64,000 nucleotides of DNA from positions 1,922,001 through 1,986,000 of the forward strand of contig NZ_CP010979.1 in the NCBI RefSeq assembly GCF_000498395.2, in the 5' to 3' direction. Numbering within the stretch: the stretch's first letter is position 1; each line of letters begins with the position of its first letter. This stretch comes from Pseudomonas putida S13.1.2 (GTDB taxonomy: Bacteria > Pseudomonadota > Gammaproteobacteria > Pseudomonadales > Pseudomonadaceae). Positions 41,795-51,299 of the stretch are shown piece by piece. The position numbers and the translations under genes were made by a program. The notes beneath the pieces were generated by a model. It had not been told where the DNA came from. It ran no database searches and saw nothing but the letters and a program-made list of their open reading frames with translations.

Positions 41795-42076
41795 ATGGCC
41801 CGTGCAACCGCCCGCCACATCCTGGTCAGCAGCGAAGACAAGTGCAACGAACTGAAAACCCAGATCGAAAAAGGCGCCGACTTTGCTGAAATCGCCAAAG
41901 CCAACTCCACCTGCCCGTCCAGCCGTCAGGGCGGTGACCTGGGCTCGTTCGGCCCGGGCCAGATGGTCAAGGAATTCGACACCGTGGTGTTCAGCGCCCC
42001 GGTCAACACCGTGCAAGGCCCGGTGAAGACCCAGTTCGGCTACCACCTGCTGGAAGTGACCAGCCGCCAGGACTGA
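41795..42076 (+). CDS. Small parvulin peptidyl-prolyl isomerase (PpiC-like)
   Basis: 93 residues from the ATG at 41795 (AAGGAG upstream), a stand-alone single-domain parvulin without signal peptide, so cytoplasmic. Motifs: ARHILVSSEDKCNELKTQIEKGADFAEIAKANSTCPSSRQGGDLGSF, FGPGQMVKEFDTVVF and VKTQFGYHLLEV. It isomerises Xaa-Pro bonds during folding, as E. coli PpiC/parvulin-10 does. A second, divergent copy is at 47719. Confidence 0.95.
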   Translation: MARATARHILVSSEDKCNELKTQIEKGADFAEIAKANSTCPSSRQGGDLGSFGPGQMVKEFDTVVFSAPVNTVQGPVKTQFGYHLLEVTSRQD

Positions 42077-42100
42077 TTCACCCCTCCCGGTGATCAGACC

Positions 42101-42192
42101 CCCTGTGGGAGCGGGTTTACCCGCGAAGAGGCCAGACCAGACAACCTCGTTGCCTGCTCCGACGCATTCGCGGGTAAACCCGCTCCCACAGG
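42101..42192. repeat. Inverted REP pair abutting the yejA-like gene
   Basis: CCCTGTGGGAGCGGGTTTAC plus CCGCGAAGAGGCC (42101-42133) is mirrored by ATTCGCGGGTAAACCCGCTC plus CCACAGG (42166-42192). The right REP ends only 26 bases before the chosen yejA start and is in frame with it, so it may have replaced the native 5-prime region. Confidence 0.88.
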
Positions 42193-42218
42193 TATTGTGG
42201 GGGCTTGTATTTTCGTGC

Positions 42219-44018
42219 ATGGGCTTTACGGTCCAGGCCGCTCCCAGCCACGCCCTCACCGTCTACGACGAAGCCCCCCGCTACACCCCCAACTTCCAGC
42301 ATTTCGACTACGTAAACCCCGACGCCCCCAAAGGCGGCATCCTGCGCCGCTCGGCGATCGAGATCGGCCAGTTCGACCATATCCTGCCGTACATCGACAA
42401 GGGCATCGGCGTCAGCGAGGTCGACGGCCTGCTGTACGCGCCACTGGCGGTACGCTCGTTCGATGAACCCTACACCGTCTACGGCCTGATCGCCCGGAAC
42501 ATGGAGCGTGGCCCAGAGGATGCCTGGCTGCGTTTCGAGATTGACCCGCGTGCTACCTTCGCCGATGGCAAACCGGTGCGCGCCCAGGACGTACGGTTCA
42601 CCTTCGAGCTGTTGATGAGCAAGGGCAGCCTTAAATACCGCACCCAGTTCGCCGACGTGACCGGCGTGACCGTGGAAGGCCCGCAGCACGTGCGCTTCGA
42701 TTTCAGGCCCGACCACGGCCGCACCCTGGCGCTGGACCTCGCCAGCCTGCCCGTGCTGCCCGAACATGACTGGCAGCAGCGCGACTTCGCCAATGGTGCC
42801 GCCTTCGACAAGCCGGTCGGCAGCGGGCCATACCGCATCGGGCGCATCGACAACGGCCGCAGCATCACCTTCGAACGCGACCCGACCTGGTGGGCGCGCA
42901 ACTTGCCGGCCAGCCGGGGCCGCTACAATTTCGACCAGTTGCGCATCGAGTACTTCGGCGACACCGAAGTGGCGCGGCAGGTGCTCAAAGGCGGTGGCTA
43001 CGACTATAACCGCGAGTTCTCCGCCACCGCCTACACCCTGGGCTACAACGGCGCGCAACTGGACGACGGCCGCCTGCAACGCGCCCACCTGGGGCCGGCC
43101 AAACCGCAGGTCGCCCAGGGTTTTGTGTTCAACCTCGACCAGCCGCAGTTCAAGGACCGCCGCGTGCGTCAGGCGCTGGGCATGCTGTGGGACTACGAGT
43201 GGAGCAACCGGCAGATGATGCGCAACCTGTACATCCGCCAGCAGAGCGTGTTCTCCAACACGCCGCTGGCAGCCCGCCAGCTGCCTGATGCAGGCGAACT
43301 GAAGCTGCTCGATCCGCTGCGCGGCAAAGTACCGGACGAAGTCTTCACCACCGTGTTCACCGCCCCGGTCACCGATGGCTCGGGGATTGTCCGCAAGCAG
43401 CAGTTGCACGCCCTGGACCTGCTTGAACAAGCCGGCTGGCACCCCGAAGGTGACCGCCTGGTGAACAGCCAGGGCGCGCCGCTGGCCTTCACCTTCCTCA
43501 ACGGCCAGTCAGGCCTGGAGCGCCTGCTGCTGCCGTGGAAACGCAACTTGGCACAGATCGGCGTCACCCTGAACATTCGCAATGTCGATTCTGCCCAGTA
43601 CGTCAACCGCCTGATGGCACGTGACTACGACATGATCGTCACCGGCTACCCGGTCACCCTGTCGCCCGGTGCCGAGCTGTACAACTACTTTGGCTCGGCA
43701 GCCGCCCACGACCCCGGCTCGAACAACCTGATGGTGTTGCAGGACCCGGCCGTGGACCAGCTGATCGACGGCCTGGTGCGCGCCGACACCCAGGCCGACA
43801 TGCTGAACCACGCCCATGCCCTGGACCGGGTACTGCAATGGAACTACTACTGGATCCCCAACTACTACCCGCCGGGCAGCTCCACCGCCTGGTGGAACCG
43901 CTTCGGCCTGCCCAAGGTCCAGGCCGCCTATGACGAAGGCCTGGACACCTGGTGGGAGGTAAGCCCCACCCCGTTGACCAACGTGCAAATGGCCGAACGC
44001 CGGCAGGCCGCGCCATGA
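42219..44018 (+). CDS. yejA: YejA-like oligopeptide-binding protein of ABC importer
   Basis: About 599 residues from the ATG at 42219. The start is uncertain: the frame is open back through the REP to GTG 42090, TTG 42195 is another option, and no ribosome-binding site is seen for any. Mature protein begins near [33 protein letters not shown], a hallmark of YejA-type solute-binding proteins (SBP family 5). Further motifs are [32 protein letters not shown] and [14 protein letters not shown]. Signal peptide residues GFTVQAAP are visible, but a basic N-region is missing. It is the periplasmic receptor for the YejB/YejE permease, importing peptides such as microcin C-like compounds. Confidence 0.88.
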   Translation: MGFTVQAAPSHALTVYDEAPRYTPNFQHFDYVNPDAPKGGILRRSAIEIGQFDHILPYIDKGIGVSEVDGLLYAPLAVRSFDEPYTVYGLIARNMERGPEDAWLRFEIDPRATFADGKPVRAQDVRFTFELLMSKGSLKYRTQFADVTGVTVEGPQHVRFDFRPDHGRTLALDLASLPVLPEHDWQQRDFANGAAFDKPVGSGPYRIGRIDNGRSITFERDPTWWARNLPASRGRYNFDQLRIEYFGDTEVARQVLKGGGYDYNREFSATAYTLGYNGAQLDDGRLQRAHLGPAKPQVAQGFVFNLDQPQFKDRRVRQALGMLWDYEWSNRQMMRNLYIRQQSVFSNTPLAARQLPDAGELKLLDPLRGKVPDEVFTTVFTAPVTDGSGIVRKQQLHALDLLEQAGWHPEGDRLVNSQGAPLAFTFLNGQSGLERLLLPWKRNLAQIGVTLNIRNVDSAQYVNRLMARDYDMIVTGYPVTLSPGAELYNYFGSAAAHDPGSNNLMVLQDPAVDQLIDGLVRADTQADMLNHAHALDRVLQWNYYWIPNYYPPGSSTAWWNRFGLPKVQAAYDEGLDTWWEVSPTPLTNVQMAERRQAAP

Positions 44019-45073
44019 CCACCTACATCCTGCGCCGCCTGTTGCTGATCATCCCGACGCTGCTGGCGATCCTGCTGGTCAATTTCGTCATCGTCCAGGC
44101 CGCGCCGGGTGGCCCGGTGGAACAGGCCGTGGCGCGGCTGCAAGGCCTGGGTGGCGGCGCACCCGGCGCCCGGGCCGAAGTGGTGCACAGCGAGTCGCGG
44201 GCCACCCGCGGCCTGGACCCGAAACTGATCGAAGAGATCAAGCGCCAGTACGGCTTTGACAAGTCCGCCCCCGAACGCCTGTGGTTGATGCTCGGCCAGT
44301 ATGCCAGGCTGGATTTTGGCAACAGCTTCTTCCGCGGCGCCAAAGTCACCGACCTGATCCTCGACAAGTTACCGGTCACCCTGTCGCTGGGTTTCTGGGC
44401 CACGCTGATCACCTACCTGGTATCGATCCCGCTGGGCATCCGCAAGGCGGTGCGCCACGGCAGCCGCTTCGATGCCTGGAGCAGCGCACTGATCGTGATC
44501 GGCTACGCCCTGCCCTCGTTCCTGTTCGCCCTGCTGCTGATCGTGCTGTTTGCCGGCGGCACCTCGCTCAACTGGTTCCCGGTACGCGGGCTGGTCTCAG
44601 AAAACTTCGACGAACTCAGCCTGCTGGGCAAGATGGCCGACTACTTCTGGCACCTGGTGCTGCCGGTGGGGGCCTTGGTAATTGGCGGTTTCGCCACCCT
44701 TACATTGCTGACCAAAAACGCGTTCCTCGACGAGATCTCCCGCCAGTACGTGGTCACCGCCCGCGCCAAAGGCCTGAGTGAGCGCCGGGTGCTGTACGGC
44801 CATGTGCTGCGCAATGCCATGCTGCTGGTGGTGGCCGGGTTACCGCAGGCACTGATCACGGTGTTCTTCGCCGGGTCGTTGCTGATCGAGGTGATCTTCT
44901 CGCTCGATGGCCTGGGCCGCCTGAGTTACGAGGCCGCCGTATCGCGAGATTACCCGGTGGTGTTCGGCACCCTGTTCATCTTCACCCTGGCGGGCCTGTT
45001 GATCCGCCTGATCGGTGACCTGTCGTACACCCTGCTCGACCCGCGTATCGACTTTGACACGAGGGCGCACTGA
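44015..45073 (+). CDS. yejB: Oligopeptide ABC permease YejB
   Basis: 352 residues, overlapping yejA (ATGA). The N-terminus [42 protein letters not shown] closely resembles E. coli YejB. Also matching are [63 protein letters not shown] and the EAA loop [31 protein letters not shown]. About six helices. It forms the importer channel with YejE. The yejE start overlaps its stop by one base. Confidence 0.95.
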   Translation: MTTYILRRLLLIIPTLLAILLVNFVIVQAAPGGPVEQAVARLQGLGGGAPGARAEVVHSESRATRGLDPKLIEEIKRQYGFDKSAPERLWLMLGQYARLDFGNSFFRGAKVTDLILDKLPVTLSLGFWATLITYLVSIPLGIRKAVRHGSRFDAWSSALIVIGYALPSFLFALLLIVLFAGGTSLNWFPVRGLVSENFDELSLLGKMADYFWHLVLPVGALVIGGFATLTLLTKNAFLDEISRQYVVTARAKGLSERRVLYGHVLRNAMLLVVAGLPQALITVFFAGSLLIEVIFSLDGLGRLSYEAAVSRDYPVVFGTLFIFTLAGLLIRLIGDLSYTLLDPRIDFDTRAH

Positions 45074-46089
45074 TGCTTTCCCCCGTCTCGCGCCGCCGCT
45101 GGCAACGCTTTCGCCGCAACCGCCTCGGCTGGGTCTCGCTGTGGCTGTTCGCCGGCCTTTTGCTGTTGTGCCTGTGCGCTGAGCTGGTGGCCAACGACAA
45201 GCCACTGCTGCTGGGCTACAAGGGCGACCTGTACGTACCGGCGCTCAAGCGCTACACCGAACAGGCATTCGGCGGCCAGTTGCCGTTCCAGCCCGACTAT
45301 CGCAGTGCCTATGTACGCCAACTGATCGCCGACCAGGGCGGCTGGATGCTGTTCGCGCCCATCCCGTTCAGCGCCGACACCCCCAACTACGACCTGCGGG
45401 TACCCACCCCCAGCCCGCCCAGCGCAAGCAATTGGCTAGGCACCGACGACCAGGGCCGCGATGTGCTGGCCCGGGTGCTGTATGGCACGCGGGTATCGCT
45501 GCTGTTCGCCTTCGCCCTGACCGTGGTCAGCGTGTTTATCGGCGTGGCGGCCGGCGCGTTGCAGGGCTACCACGGCGGTTGGGTGGACCTGCTCGGGCAA
45601 CGCCTGCTGGAGGTGTGGTCAGGGTTGCCGGTGCTGTACCTGCTGATCATTCTCAGCGGTTTTGTCGAGCCGGATTTCTGGTGGTTGCTGGGGATCATGG
45701 CGCTGTTCTCCTGGCTTGCCCTGGTCGATGTGGTGCGCGCCGAGTTCCTGCGTGGGCGCAACCTGGAGTACGTGAAAGCCGCACGCGCGCTGGGGCTTTC
45801 GGACAGCCAGCTGATGCTGCGGCATATCTTGCCCAATGCCATGAACGCAACGCTGACCTATGTACCGTTCATGCTGACCGGGGCGATCACCACCCTGACT
45901 GCACTGGATTTTCTCGGTTTCGGCATGCCGGCCGGGAGTGCCTCGCTGGGTGAGCTGGTGACCCAGGGCAAGCAACACCTGGAGGCACCGTGGCTAGGCT
46001 TTACGGCGTTCTTTGCGCTGGCGGTGATCTTGTCGTTGCTGGTGTTTATCGGCGATGCCTTGCGCGAAGCGTTCGACCCCAGAGGATGA
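45073..46089 (+). CDS. yejE: Oligopeptide ABC permease YejE
   Basis: 338 residues, start overlapping the yejB stop (TGATG). The N-terminus RRRWQRFRRNRLGWVSLWLFAGLLLLCLCAELVANDKPLL is YejE/OppC-like. A large periplasmic loop (YVPALKRYTEQAFGGQLPFQPDYRS) precedes LGTDDQGRDVLARVLYGTRVSLLFAFALT. The EAA motif is VRAEFLRGRNLEYVKAARALGLSDSQLMLRHILPNAM. The ATPase YejF normally follows, but here the REPs and hbdH come next, so the ATPase must be encoded elsewhere. Confidence 0.95.
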   Translation: MLSPVSRRRWQRFRRNRLGWVSLWLFAGLLLLCLCAELVANDKPLLLGYKGDLYVPALKRYTEQAFGGQLPFQPDYRSAYVRQLIADQGGWMLFAPIPFSADTPNYDLRVPTPSPPSASNWLGTDDQGRDVLARVLYGTRVSLLFAFALTVVSVFIGVAAGALQGYHGGWVDLLGQRLLEVWSGLPVLYLLIILSGFVEPDFWWLLGIMALFSWLALVDVVRAEFLRGRNLEYVKAARALGLSDSQLMLRHILPNAMNATLTYVPFMLTGAITTLTALDFLGFGMPAGSASLGELVTQGKQHLEAPWLGFTAFFALAVILSLLVFIGDALREAFDPRG

Positions 46090-46103
46090 GTTATCAGGCC
46101 CGT

Positions 46104-46197
46104 CCTCTTCGCGGGTAAACCCGCTCCCACAGGGTCTTCACAGAAGCTGGATCTTTCGGGGTACTGTGGGAGCGGGTTTACCCGCGAAGAGGCCGGA
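46104..46197. repeat. Inverted REP pair between yejE and hbdH
   Basis: CCTCTTCGCGGGTAAACCCG plus CTCCCACAGG (46104-46133) and the inverse CTGTGGGAGCGGGTTTACCC plus GCGAAGAGGCCGG (46164-46196). Same subtype as at 33454 and 42101. It separates two unrelated transcription units. Confidence 0.88.
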
Positions 46198-46225
46198 CCT
46201 GCCGTTACTTGATAAGGAGCTTTGC

Positions 46226-46996
46226 ATGACCCTCACAGGCAAGACTGCACTCGTTACCGGTTCCACCAGCGGCATCGGCCTGGGTATCGCCCAGGTGCTG
46301 GCACGCGCTGGCGCCAATATCGTGCTCAACGGCTTTGGCGACCCGGCACCGGCCATAGCCGAAATCGCCCGCCATGGCGTGAAGGTGGTTCACCATCCGG
46401 CCGACCTGTCGGACGTGGCCCAGATTGAAGCGTTGTTCACCTTGGCCGACCGCGAATTCGGCGGCGTCGACATCCTGGTCAACAACGCCGGTATCCAGCA
46501 TGTAGCGCCGGTGGAGCAGTTCCCGCTGGAAAGCTGGGACAAGATCATCGCCCTCAACCTGTCAGCCGTGTTCCATGGCACGCGCCTGGCCCTGCCGGGC
46601 ATGCGCACACGCAACTGGGGGCGCATCATCAACATTGCCTCGGTGCATGGCCTGGTCGGCTCGACCGGCAAGGCAGCCTACGTGGCAGCCAAGCATGGTG
46701 TGGTCGGCCTGACCAAGGTGGTGGGCCTGGAAACTGCCACCAGCAATGTCACCTGCAACGCCATCTGCCCCGGCTGGGTGCTGACCCCGCTGGTGCAAAA
46801 GCAGATCGACGATCGTGCTGCCAACGGTGGCGATCCGCTGCAAGCACAGCATGATCTGCTGGCCGAAAAGCAACCGTCGCTGGCGTTTGTCACCCCCGAG
46901 CACCTGGGTGAACTGGTACTATTCCTGTGCAGCGAGGCCGCAAGCCAGGTTCGCGGCGCCGCCTGGAACGTCGATGGTGGCTGGTTGGCCCAGTGA
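46226..46996 (+). CDS. hbdH: 3-hydroxybutyrate dehydrogenase (SDR family)
   Basis: 256 residues from the ATG at 46226 (AAGGAG upstream). A classical short-chain dehydrogenase: cofactor motif TGSTSGIG (11-18), NNAG (86-89), and catalytic tetrad Asn111, Ser139, Tyr152 and Lys156 (YVAAK). [22 protein letters not shown] and the C-terminal [15 protein letters not shown] are typical of D-3-hydroxybutyrate dehydrogenase, which converts 3-hydroxybutyrate to acetoacetate with NAD in ketone-body/PHA catabolism. No thiolase or hydroxybutyrate permease gene is adjacent. Confidence 0.92.
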   Translation: MTLTGKTALVTGSTSGIGLGIAQVLARAGANIVLNGFGDPAPAIAEIARHGVKVVHHPADLSDVAQIEALFTLADREFGGVDILVNNAGIQHVAPVEQFPLESWDKIIALNLSAVFHGTRLALPGMRTRNWGRIINIASVHGLVGSTGKAAYVAAKHGVVGLTKVVGLETATSNVTCNAICPGWVLTPLVQKQIDDRAANGGDPLQAQHDLLAEKQPSLAFVTPEHLGELVLFLCSEAASQVRGAAWNVDGGWLAQ

Positions 46997-47051
46997 CGGG
47001 CGGCCTGGGCCTGGCGGCGGGTTCGCATTCGTTTATCTGCAAGGAGGCCGT

Positions 47052-47531
47052 ATGCGCCCTACCCCGATGACCGCAATTCTGGCCCTCACCCTGGCTGCCG
47101 CCGCGCCTGTGATGGCTGCCAGCCTGAAGGATGTCGCGCCTTACCCAGAGGCGGAAAAAGGCTTCACCCGGCAGGTCATCCACCTGCCGGCACAGGCCGA
47201 TGAGTCGGCCTATAAACTGGAAATCCTCGCCGGCAAGACGTTGCAGGTCGACTGCAATCGCCAGCGCCTGGGCGGCAGCCTGGAAGAACGCACCCTGGAA
47301 GGCTGGGGCTACAACTACTACCGTCTGGACAAAGTCAGCGGCCCGGCCAGCACCCTGATGGCCTGCCCGGATGGCAAGAAGACCCAGGCCTTCGTGCCGG
47401 TGGTCGGTGACGGCTTCCTGCTGCGCTACAACAGCAAGTTGCCGGTGGTGGTGTATGTGCCCAAAGATGTCGAGGTGCGCTACCGCATCTGGTCGGCGTC
47501 GCAGGACGTGCAAAAGGCTAACGTCGAATAA
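47052..47531 (+). CDS. eco: Ecotin, periplasmic serine protease inhibitor
   Basis: 159 residues from the ATG at 47052 (AAGGAGG upstream). The signal peptide is about 1-22. The primary binding loop [11 protein letters not shown] has Met103 at the P1 position, as in E. coli ecotin. Cys68 and Cys105 form the conserved disulfide. The protein ends with [27 protein letters not shown], the dimerisation and secondary-site region. It inhibits trypsin-, chymotrypsin- and elastase-like proteases and may protect against host or predator enzymes. It is a single-gene unit followed by REPs. Confidence 0.97.
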   Translation: MRPTPMTAILALTLAAAAPVMAASLKDVAPYPEAEKGFTRQVIHLPAQADESAYKLEILAGKTLQVDCNRQRLGGSLEERTLEGWGYNYYRLDKVSGPASTLMACPDGKKTQAFVPVVGDGFLLRYNSKLPVVVYVPKDVEVRYRIWSASQDVQKANVE

Positions 47532-47542
47532 CTACCGCGGTC

Positions 47543-47660
47543 CCTGTAGGAGCGGCCTTGTGTCGCGATGGGCCGCAAAGCGGCCCCGGCAATCTGTACT
47601 GCGAAGCTGAAAATCTGGGGCCGCTTTGCGGCCCATCGCGACACAAGGCCGCTCCTACAA
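47543..47660. repeat. Inverted REP pair after ecotin
   Basis: CCTGTAGGAGCGGCCTTGTG plus TCGCGATGGGCCGCAAAGCG (47543-47582) is mirrored at 47616-47660 (GGGGCCGCTTTGCGGCCCAT plus CGCGACACAAGGCCGCTCCT). The arms are almost perfectly complementary over about 40 bases, so the RNA could form a long hairpin at the end of the eco transcript. Confidence 0.88.
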
Positions 47661-47718
47661 AGCGAATCTATCAGGCATAATGCGCCCCTTTTTTTGCGCC
47701 CCGAAGCTCAGGTACCCC

Positions 47719-47994
47719 ATGAAAGCCCAAGCCCGCCACATCCTGGTCAAGACCGCTGACGAAGCCGAAAAGCTCAAACAGCGCATCGCCAACGGCGAGG
47801 CTTTCGACGTGCTCGCCAAAAAGTTTTCTATCTGCCCTTCCGGCAAGCGCGGTGGCGACCTGGGTGAAGTCCGCCCGGGGCAGATGGTCGGCGCCATCGA
47901 CCAGGTTATTTTCAAGAAGCCTTTGCGTGTAGTGCACGGGCCGATCAAGAGCAAGTTCGGTTACCACCTGGTGCAAACGTTCTACCGCGATTGA
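47719..47994 (+). CDS. Second small parvulin isomerase (PpiC-like)
   Basis: 91 residues from the ATG at 47719. A stand-alone parvulin: KAQARHILVKTADEAEKLKQRIANGEAFDVLAKKFSICPSGKRGGDLGEV, RPGQMVGAIDQVIFKKPL, KSKFGYHLVQTF. It is cytoplasmic with no signal peptide. It shares the fold and length of the protein at 41795 but is clearly divergent, so the two are old paralogues rather than a recent duplication. Confidence 0.94.
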   Translation: MKAQARHILVKTADEAEKLKQRIANGEAFDVLAKKFSICPSGKRGGDLGEVRPGQMVGAIDQVIFKKPLRVVHGPIKSKFGYHLVQTFYRD

Positions 47995-48127
47995 TGGCAG
48001 CGGGCCACCTGACATTTTTGCCAGTTGCCCCCTCACCAAACATTACATACAACTCTGGCAGGGCCGAAGCCGCCCCGCTGGCGTCGCTTCAGGTAGTGGA
48101 CCCTTCAATGGACCCGGAGACCTGCCT

Positions 48128-50548
48128 ATGCGATGCCCCCGCTTGCTGCTGCCCTTCCCCCTGCTGGCACTGCCATTGCTGGCTCATTCCCAATCCCTGA
48201 CGGTTACACCCGGTGAAACCCTGGGCGCCCTCGTGCAAACCGATGCCGCTGATGAGTTCATCCTCAGCGGCGGAACGGTCCAGTCATTGCAACAAGGCAA
48301 TGGCGAAGACACCTTCACGATGTCTGGCGGCACGCTAGGGTCGTTGAACCAGGGCGGTGACATGGACACGTTCAACATGACCGGCGGCACCATCACGGGC
48401 GCTTTTGAAGATGGTGACACCGCGTGGTTCAAAGGCGGCAGCATTGGCCGAATCGATCTCAAGCTCGCTGACAACTTCCTCGAGATTTCCCAAGGGCTCG
48501 GTGTAGAAACCGTTGTTGTTGGCAACGTTGTCAGCGGGCTTGGCAACGACACGATCATCATGACGGGCGGCACCATCGGCGGTGATATCAGTACCAGTAG
48601 CGGCGTTGACAAGATCACCATCAGCGGCGGCACGCTCAAAGGCGAAATACGCACGGGCAACGGCAAGGATGAATTTACCTGGACAGGTGGCCAGATCGGT
48701 AAGCGGGTCATCATGGAGAGTGACGATGACACCGCCATCGTCCGCGCCCTCGACCTTGGCAACTCGGCCGTTATCCTGGACGGCGGCACCGGCACGGACA
48801 CCCTGACGTTCGAGCAGAGCCAGGTCGGCCAGGGTGCGTCGTATATAAACTGGGAGGCCATCAACCTCAAGCAGGGCAGCCAGCTCACCCTCAACGACAC
48901 CCTCACGCTGGGAGACCTCGGCAGCGATCAGCCACGCGTGATCCCCGCCACTGGGACCGGGACCCTGCAAATCGATGCAAGCAGCGCGCTGATCAGCCGC
49001 CAGGGCAGCATCGTCAGCATCCAGAATGACAGCAAGGCATCGGTAGTCAACGCCGGCACCCTCGACCTGAGCCGTGGCAACGACGCTCAGGGCCGCCTGA
49101 CAATCCAGGGCGATTACACCGGCAACAACGGCACCCTGCGCCTGAATAGCGTGCTGGCAGGCGATGGCGCTGCCTCCGACCGCCTGGTGGTCAGCCGTGG
49201 CGCCATCAGCGGCTCCACGCGATTGCTCGTCAACAACCTCAATGGCGCGGGTGCAGCAACTGCACAGAACGGCATCCAGGTCGTCGAAGCCCGTGACGGC
49301 GCCACCAGCACTGCCACTGCATTCGTGCAGACGCAAACGCTATCGGTGGGTGCCTATGACTACCGGTTGTTCAAAGGTGGTGTAACCGCTGGCAGCGAAA
49401 ACAGCTGGTACCTGCGCTCGACGCTGGTCGCGCCACCTGCTCCAGCACCGGTACCCGAGCCCGAACAACCCACACAACCTTCACAGCCGGGCGAGCCACC
49501 TGTGATAGCACCGGCCCAGACACCACCTGTTGCCGCACCGGCACCTGGCCAGGTTGACCTGCCTGCCCCCGTGCAAGGCGAAAGCCTGCCGCTGTATCGC
49601 CCGGAAGTCCCGGTTTACGCTGCCGCCCCAAGAGGCGCTGCGATCATCGCCCGCCAGGCCCTGGGCACCTTCCATCAGCGCCAGGGCGACCAACAGTTGC
49701 TCAAAGGCGAAGGCGCCCTGCCTGCCAGTTGGGGGCAGGCCTACGGCGGCACCCTGCGCCAGCAATGGAGCGGTATGGTCAGCCCAAGCCTGGATGGCGA
49801 CCTGTACGGTTTCAAGGTGGGCCAGGACATGTATGCCAAGACGGGTGACGGCGGTTATCGCCAACATGTCGGCTTTTACGTCAGCCACAGCCGCCTGGAC
49901 GCCGATGTCAAAGGTTTCGCCCTGGCCGAGCAAGACCGCAGCGTGGGTGACCTGAAACTTGATGGTGACAGCGTCGGCACTTACTGGACGCTGGTCGGGC
50001 CACAAGGCGCGTATCTGGATGCAGTGTTGCAGTACACCCGTCTAGATGGACGTGCCCGCTCGCACCGCGGCGACAAGCTGGACATCGATGGCCACGCCTG
50101 GACGGCGTCGCTGGAATCCGGCTACCCCATCGCCCTGTCCGAACGCTGGACGCTGGAGCCGCAAGCCCAGCTGATTGCACAAAAAGTCTCGCTCGACAGC
50201 GCAAACGATAGTGTCTCGCACATCAGCCATGACGCCCAGGTAGAGCTGACCGGGCGCTTGGGGGTGCGCCTGGAAGGTGCGTTCACGGGAAGCAGCGGGC
50301 GCCTGTTGCAGCCCTATGCGCAAGTCAACCTGTGGCACGGCGACGGTGGCCGCGACACCTTGACCTTCGATGATGTCGACAAGATCAAGACCGACTACCG
50401 CTACACCTCGGTACAACTGGAAAGCGGCGTGGTGGCGCAGGTCAGCCAAGCGCTGAGCCTGCATGGCGGCGTGCAGTACACCGCCAACCTGGACAGCCGC
50501 CAGCAGGAAGCCAGCGGCGTCAACCTGGGGGTGCGCTGGCAGTTCTAG
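48128..50548 (+). CDS. Type V autotransporter with beta-helix passenger
   Basis: 806 residues. The signal peptide (about 1-22) is followed by a passenger with short repeats built on (S/T)GGT: FILSGGTVQSLQQGNGED, TFTMSGGTLGSLNQGGDMD, TFNMTGGTITGAF, IIMTGGTIGGDI, ITISGGTLKGEI. These predict a right-handed beta-helix to about residue 240, then pertactin-like sequence. A Pro/Gln-rich linker (about 436-490) leads to a C-terminal autotransporter barrel (from about 530, LGTFHQRQGDQ) ending VRWQF. No protease or lipase motif and no RGD is seen. It is probably a surface adhesin or biofilm protein. The stop overlaps the convergent lysE stop through CTAG. Confidence 0.9.
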   Translation: MRCPRLLLPFPLLALPLLAHSQSLTVTPGETLGALVQTDAADEFILSGGTVQSLQQGNGEDTFTMSGGTLGSLNQGGDMDTFNMTGGTITGAFEDGDTAWFKGGSIGRIDLKLADNFLEISQGLGVETVVVGNVVSGLGNDTIIMTGGTIGGDISTSSGVDKITISGGTLKGEIRTGNGKDEFTWTGGQIGKRVIMESDDDTAIVRALDLGNSAVILDGGTGTDTLTFEQSQVGQGASYINWEAINLKQGSQLTLNDTLTLGDLGSDQPRVIPATGTGTLQIDASSALISRQGSIVSIQNDSKASVVNAGTLDLSRGNDAQGRLTIQGDYTGNNGTLRLNSVLAGDGAASDRLVVSRGAISGSTRLLVNNLNGAGAATAQNGIQVVEARDGATSTATAFVQTQTLSVGAYDYRLFKGGVTAGSENSWYLRSTLVAPPAPAPVPEPEQPTQPSQPGEPPVIAPAQTPPVAAPAPGQVDLPAPVQGESLPLYRPEVPVYAAAPRGAAIIARQALGTFHQRQGDQQLLKGEGALPASWGQAYGGTLRQQWSGMVSPSLDGDLYGFKVGQDMYAKTGDGGYRQHVGFYVSHSRLDADVKGFALAEQDRSVGDLKLDGDSVGTYWTLVGPQGAYLDAVLQYTRLDGRARSHRGDKLDIDGHAWTASLESGYPIALSERWTLEPQAQLIAQKVSLDSANDSVSHISHDAQVELTGRLGVRLEGAFTGSSGRLLQPYAQVNLWHGDGGRDTLTFDDVDKIKTDYRYTSVQLESGVVAQVSQALSLHGGVQYTANLDSRQQEASGVNLGVRWQF

Positions 50549-51168
50549 CGCCGCGCCGCCAGCAAGCCGAGGCCGGCGCAGCCCAGCAGGGAGGCGCTGA
50601 CCCGGTTGAACAAGCGGCGCGGGCCGGGCTGGCTGAACCAGCGCTGCAGGTAGGCGCCCAGGCCTGCGTAGATGGCGATGGCTGCCCATTCCAGCAGCAG
50701 GAACAATACCCCCAGCCACAGGAACTGCTCGCTCACCGGCGTGGTGCTGCCGACCGAAATGAACTGCGGCAGGAAGGCGGTGAAGATCAGGATGGCCTTG
50801 GGGTTACCGGCCGCCACCCAGAACTCCTGCCGGATCAGGCGCCAGGTGCCACCCGGGTGGTCCGCTGCCACCACTGCCTCGCCTACCGGTGCACGCCACA
50901 GTTGCCAGGCGATGTAGAACAGGTACGCCGCACCCACTACCTTGATGGCCAGGAACAGGTATTCACTGGTGTGCAGCACCACGGCCAGGCCCATGGCCGC
51001 CAGGGCGATCATGCCGCTGAAGGCGACGATGCGACCACCACCTGCCACGCAGGCCGTGCGCAGCCCGTAGCGGCTGGCGTTGTGCAGCGACAGCAGGTTG
51101 TTCGGCCCCGGCGCCATGTTCAGGGCAAAGCAGGCGGGGATGAAAAGCAGCAGGCTTGAAAGGTCCAT
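50545..51168 (-). CDS. LysE/RhtB-type amino acid exporter 1
   Basis: 207 residues with six predicted helices. LPACFALNMAPGPNNLLSLHNASRYGL at the N-terminus carries the family motif (N-M-x-P-G-P-N), and WVAAGNPKAILIFTAFLPQFI is the second motif (G-x-x-N-P-K). It exports amino acids or derivatives such as Lys, Thr or homoserine lactones; the substrate is unknown. It is divergent from the AraC-type regulator at 51300 with 131 bases between, suggesting local regulation. AGGAAAAC precedes the ATG. Confidence 0.92.
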   Translation of the reverse strand: MDLSSLLLFIPACFALNMAPGPNNLLSLHNASRYGLRTACVAGGGRIVAFSGMIALAAMGLAVVLHTSEYLFLAIKVVGAAYLFYIAWQLWRAPVGEAVVAADHPGGTWRLIRQEFWVAAGNPKAILIFTAFLPQFISVGSTTPVSEQFLWLGVLFLLLEWAAIAIYAGLGAYLQRWFSQPGPRRLFNRVSASLLGCAGLGLLAARR

Positions 51169-51299
51169 TGTTGTTTTCCTTGGGCAACAGGCGTCTATTT
51201 CGGCGCGTGCCGGGCCTTGCGGTCAAGTTACAGCCAGCGATAAAAACTGTATGGGTACGCGGCACCTGTTACGCTGCCGGTGAAATCGAGGACCTTGTG

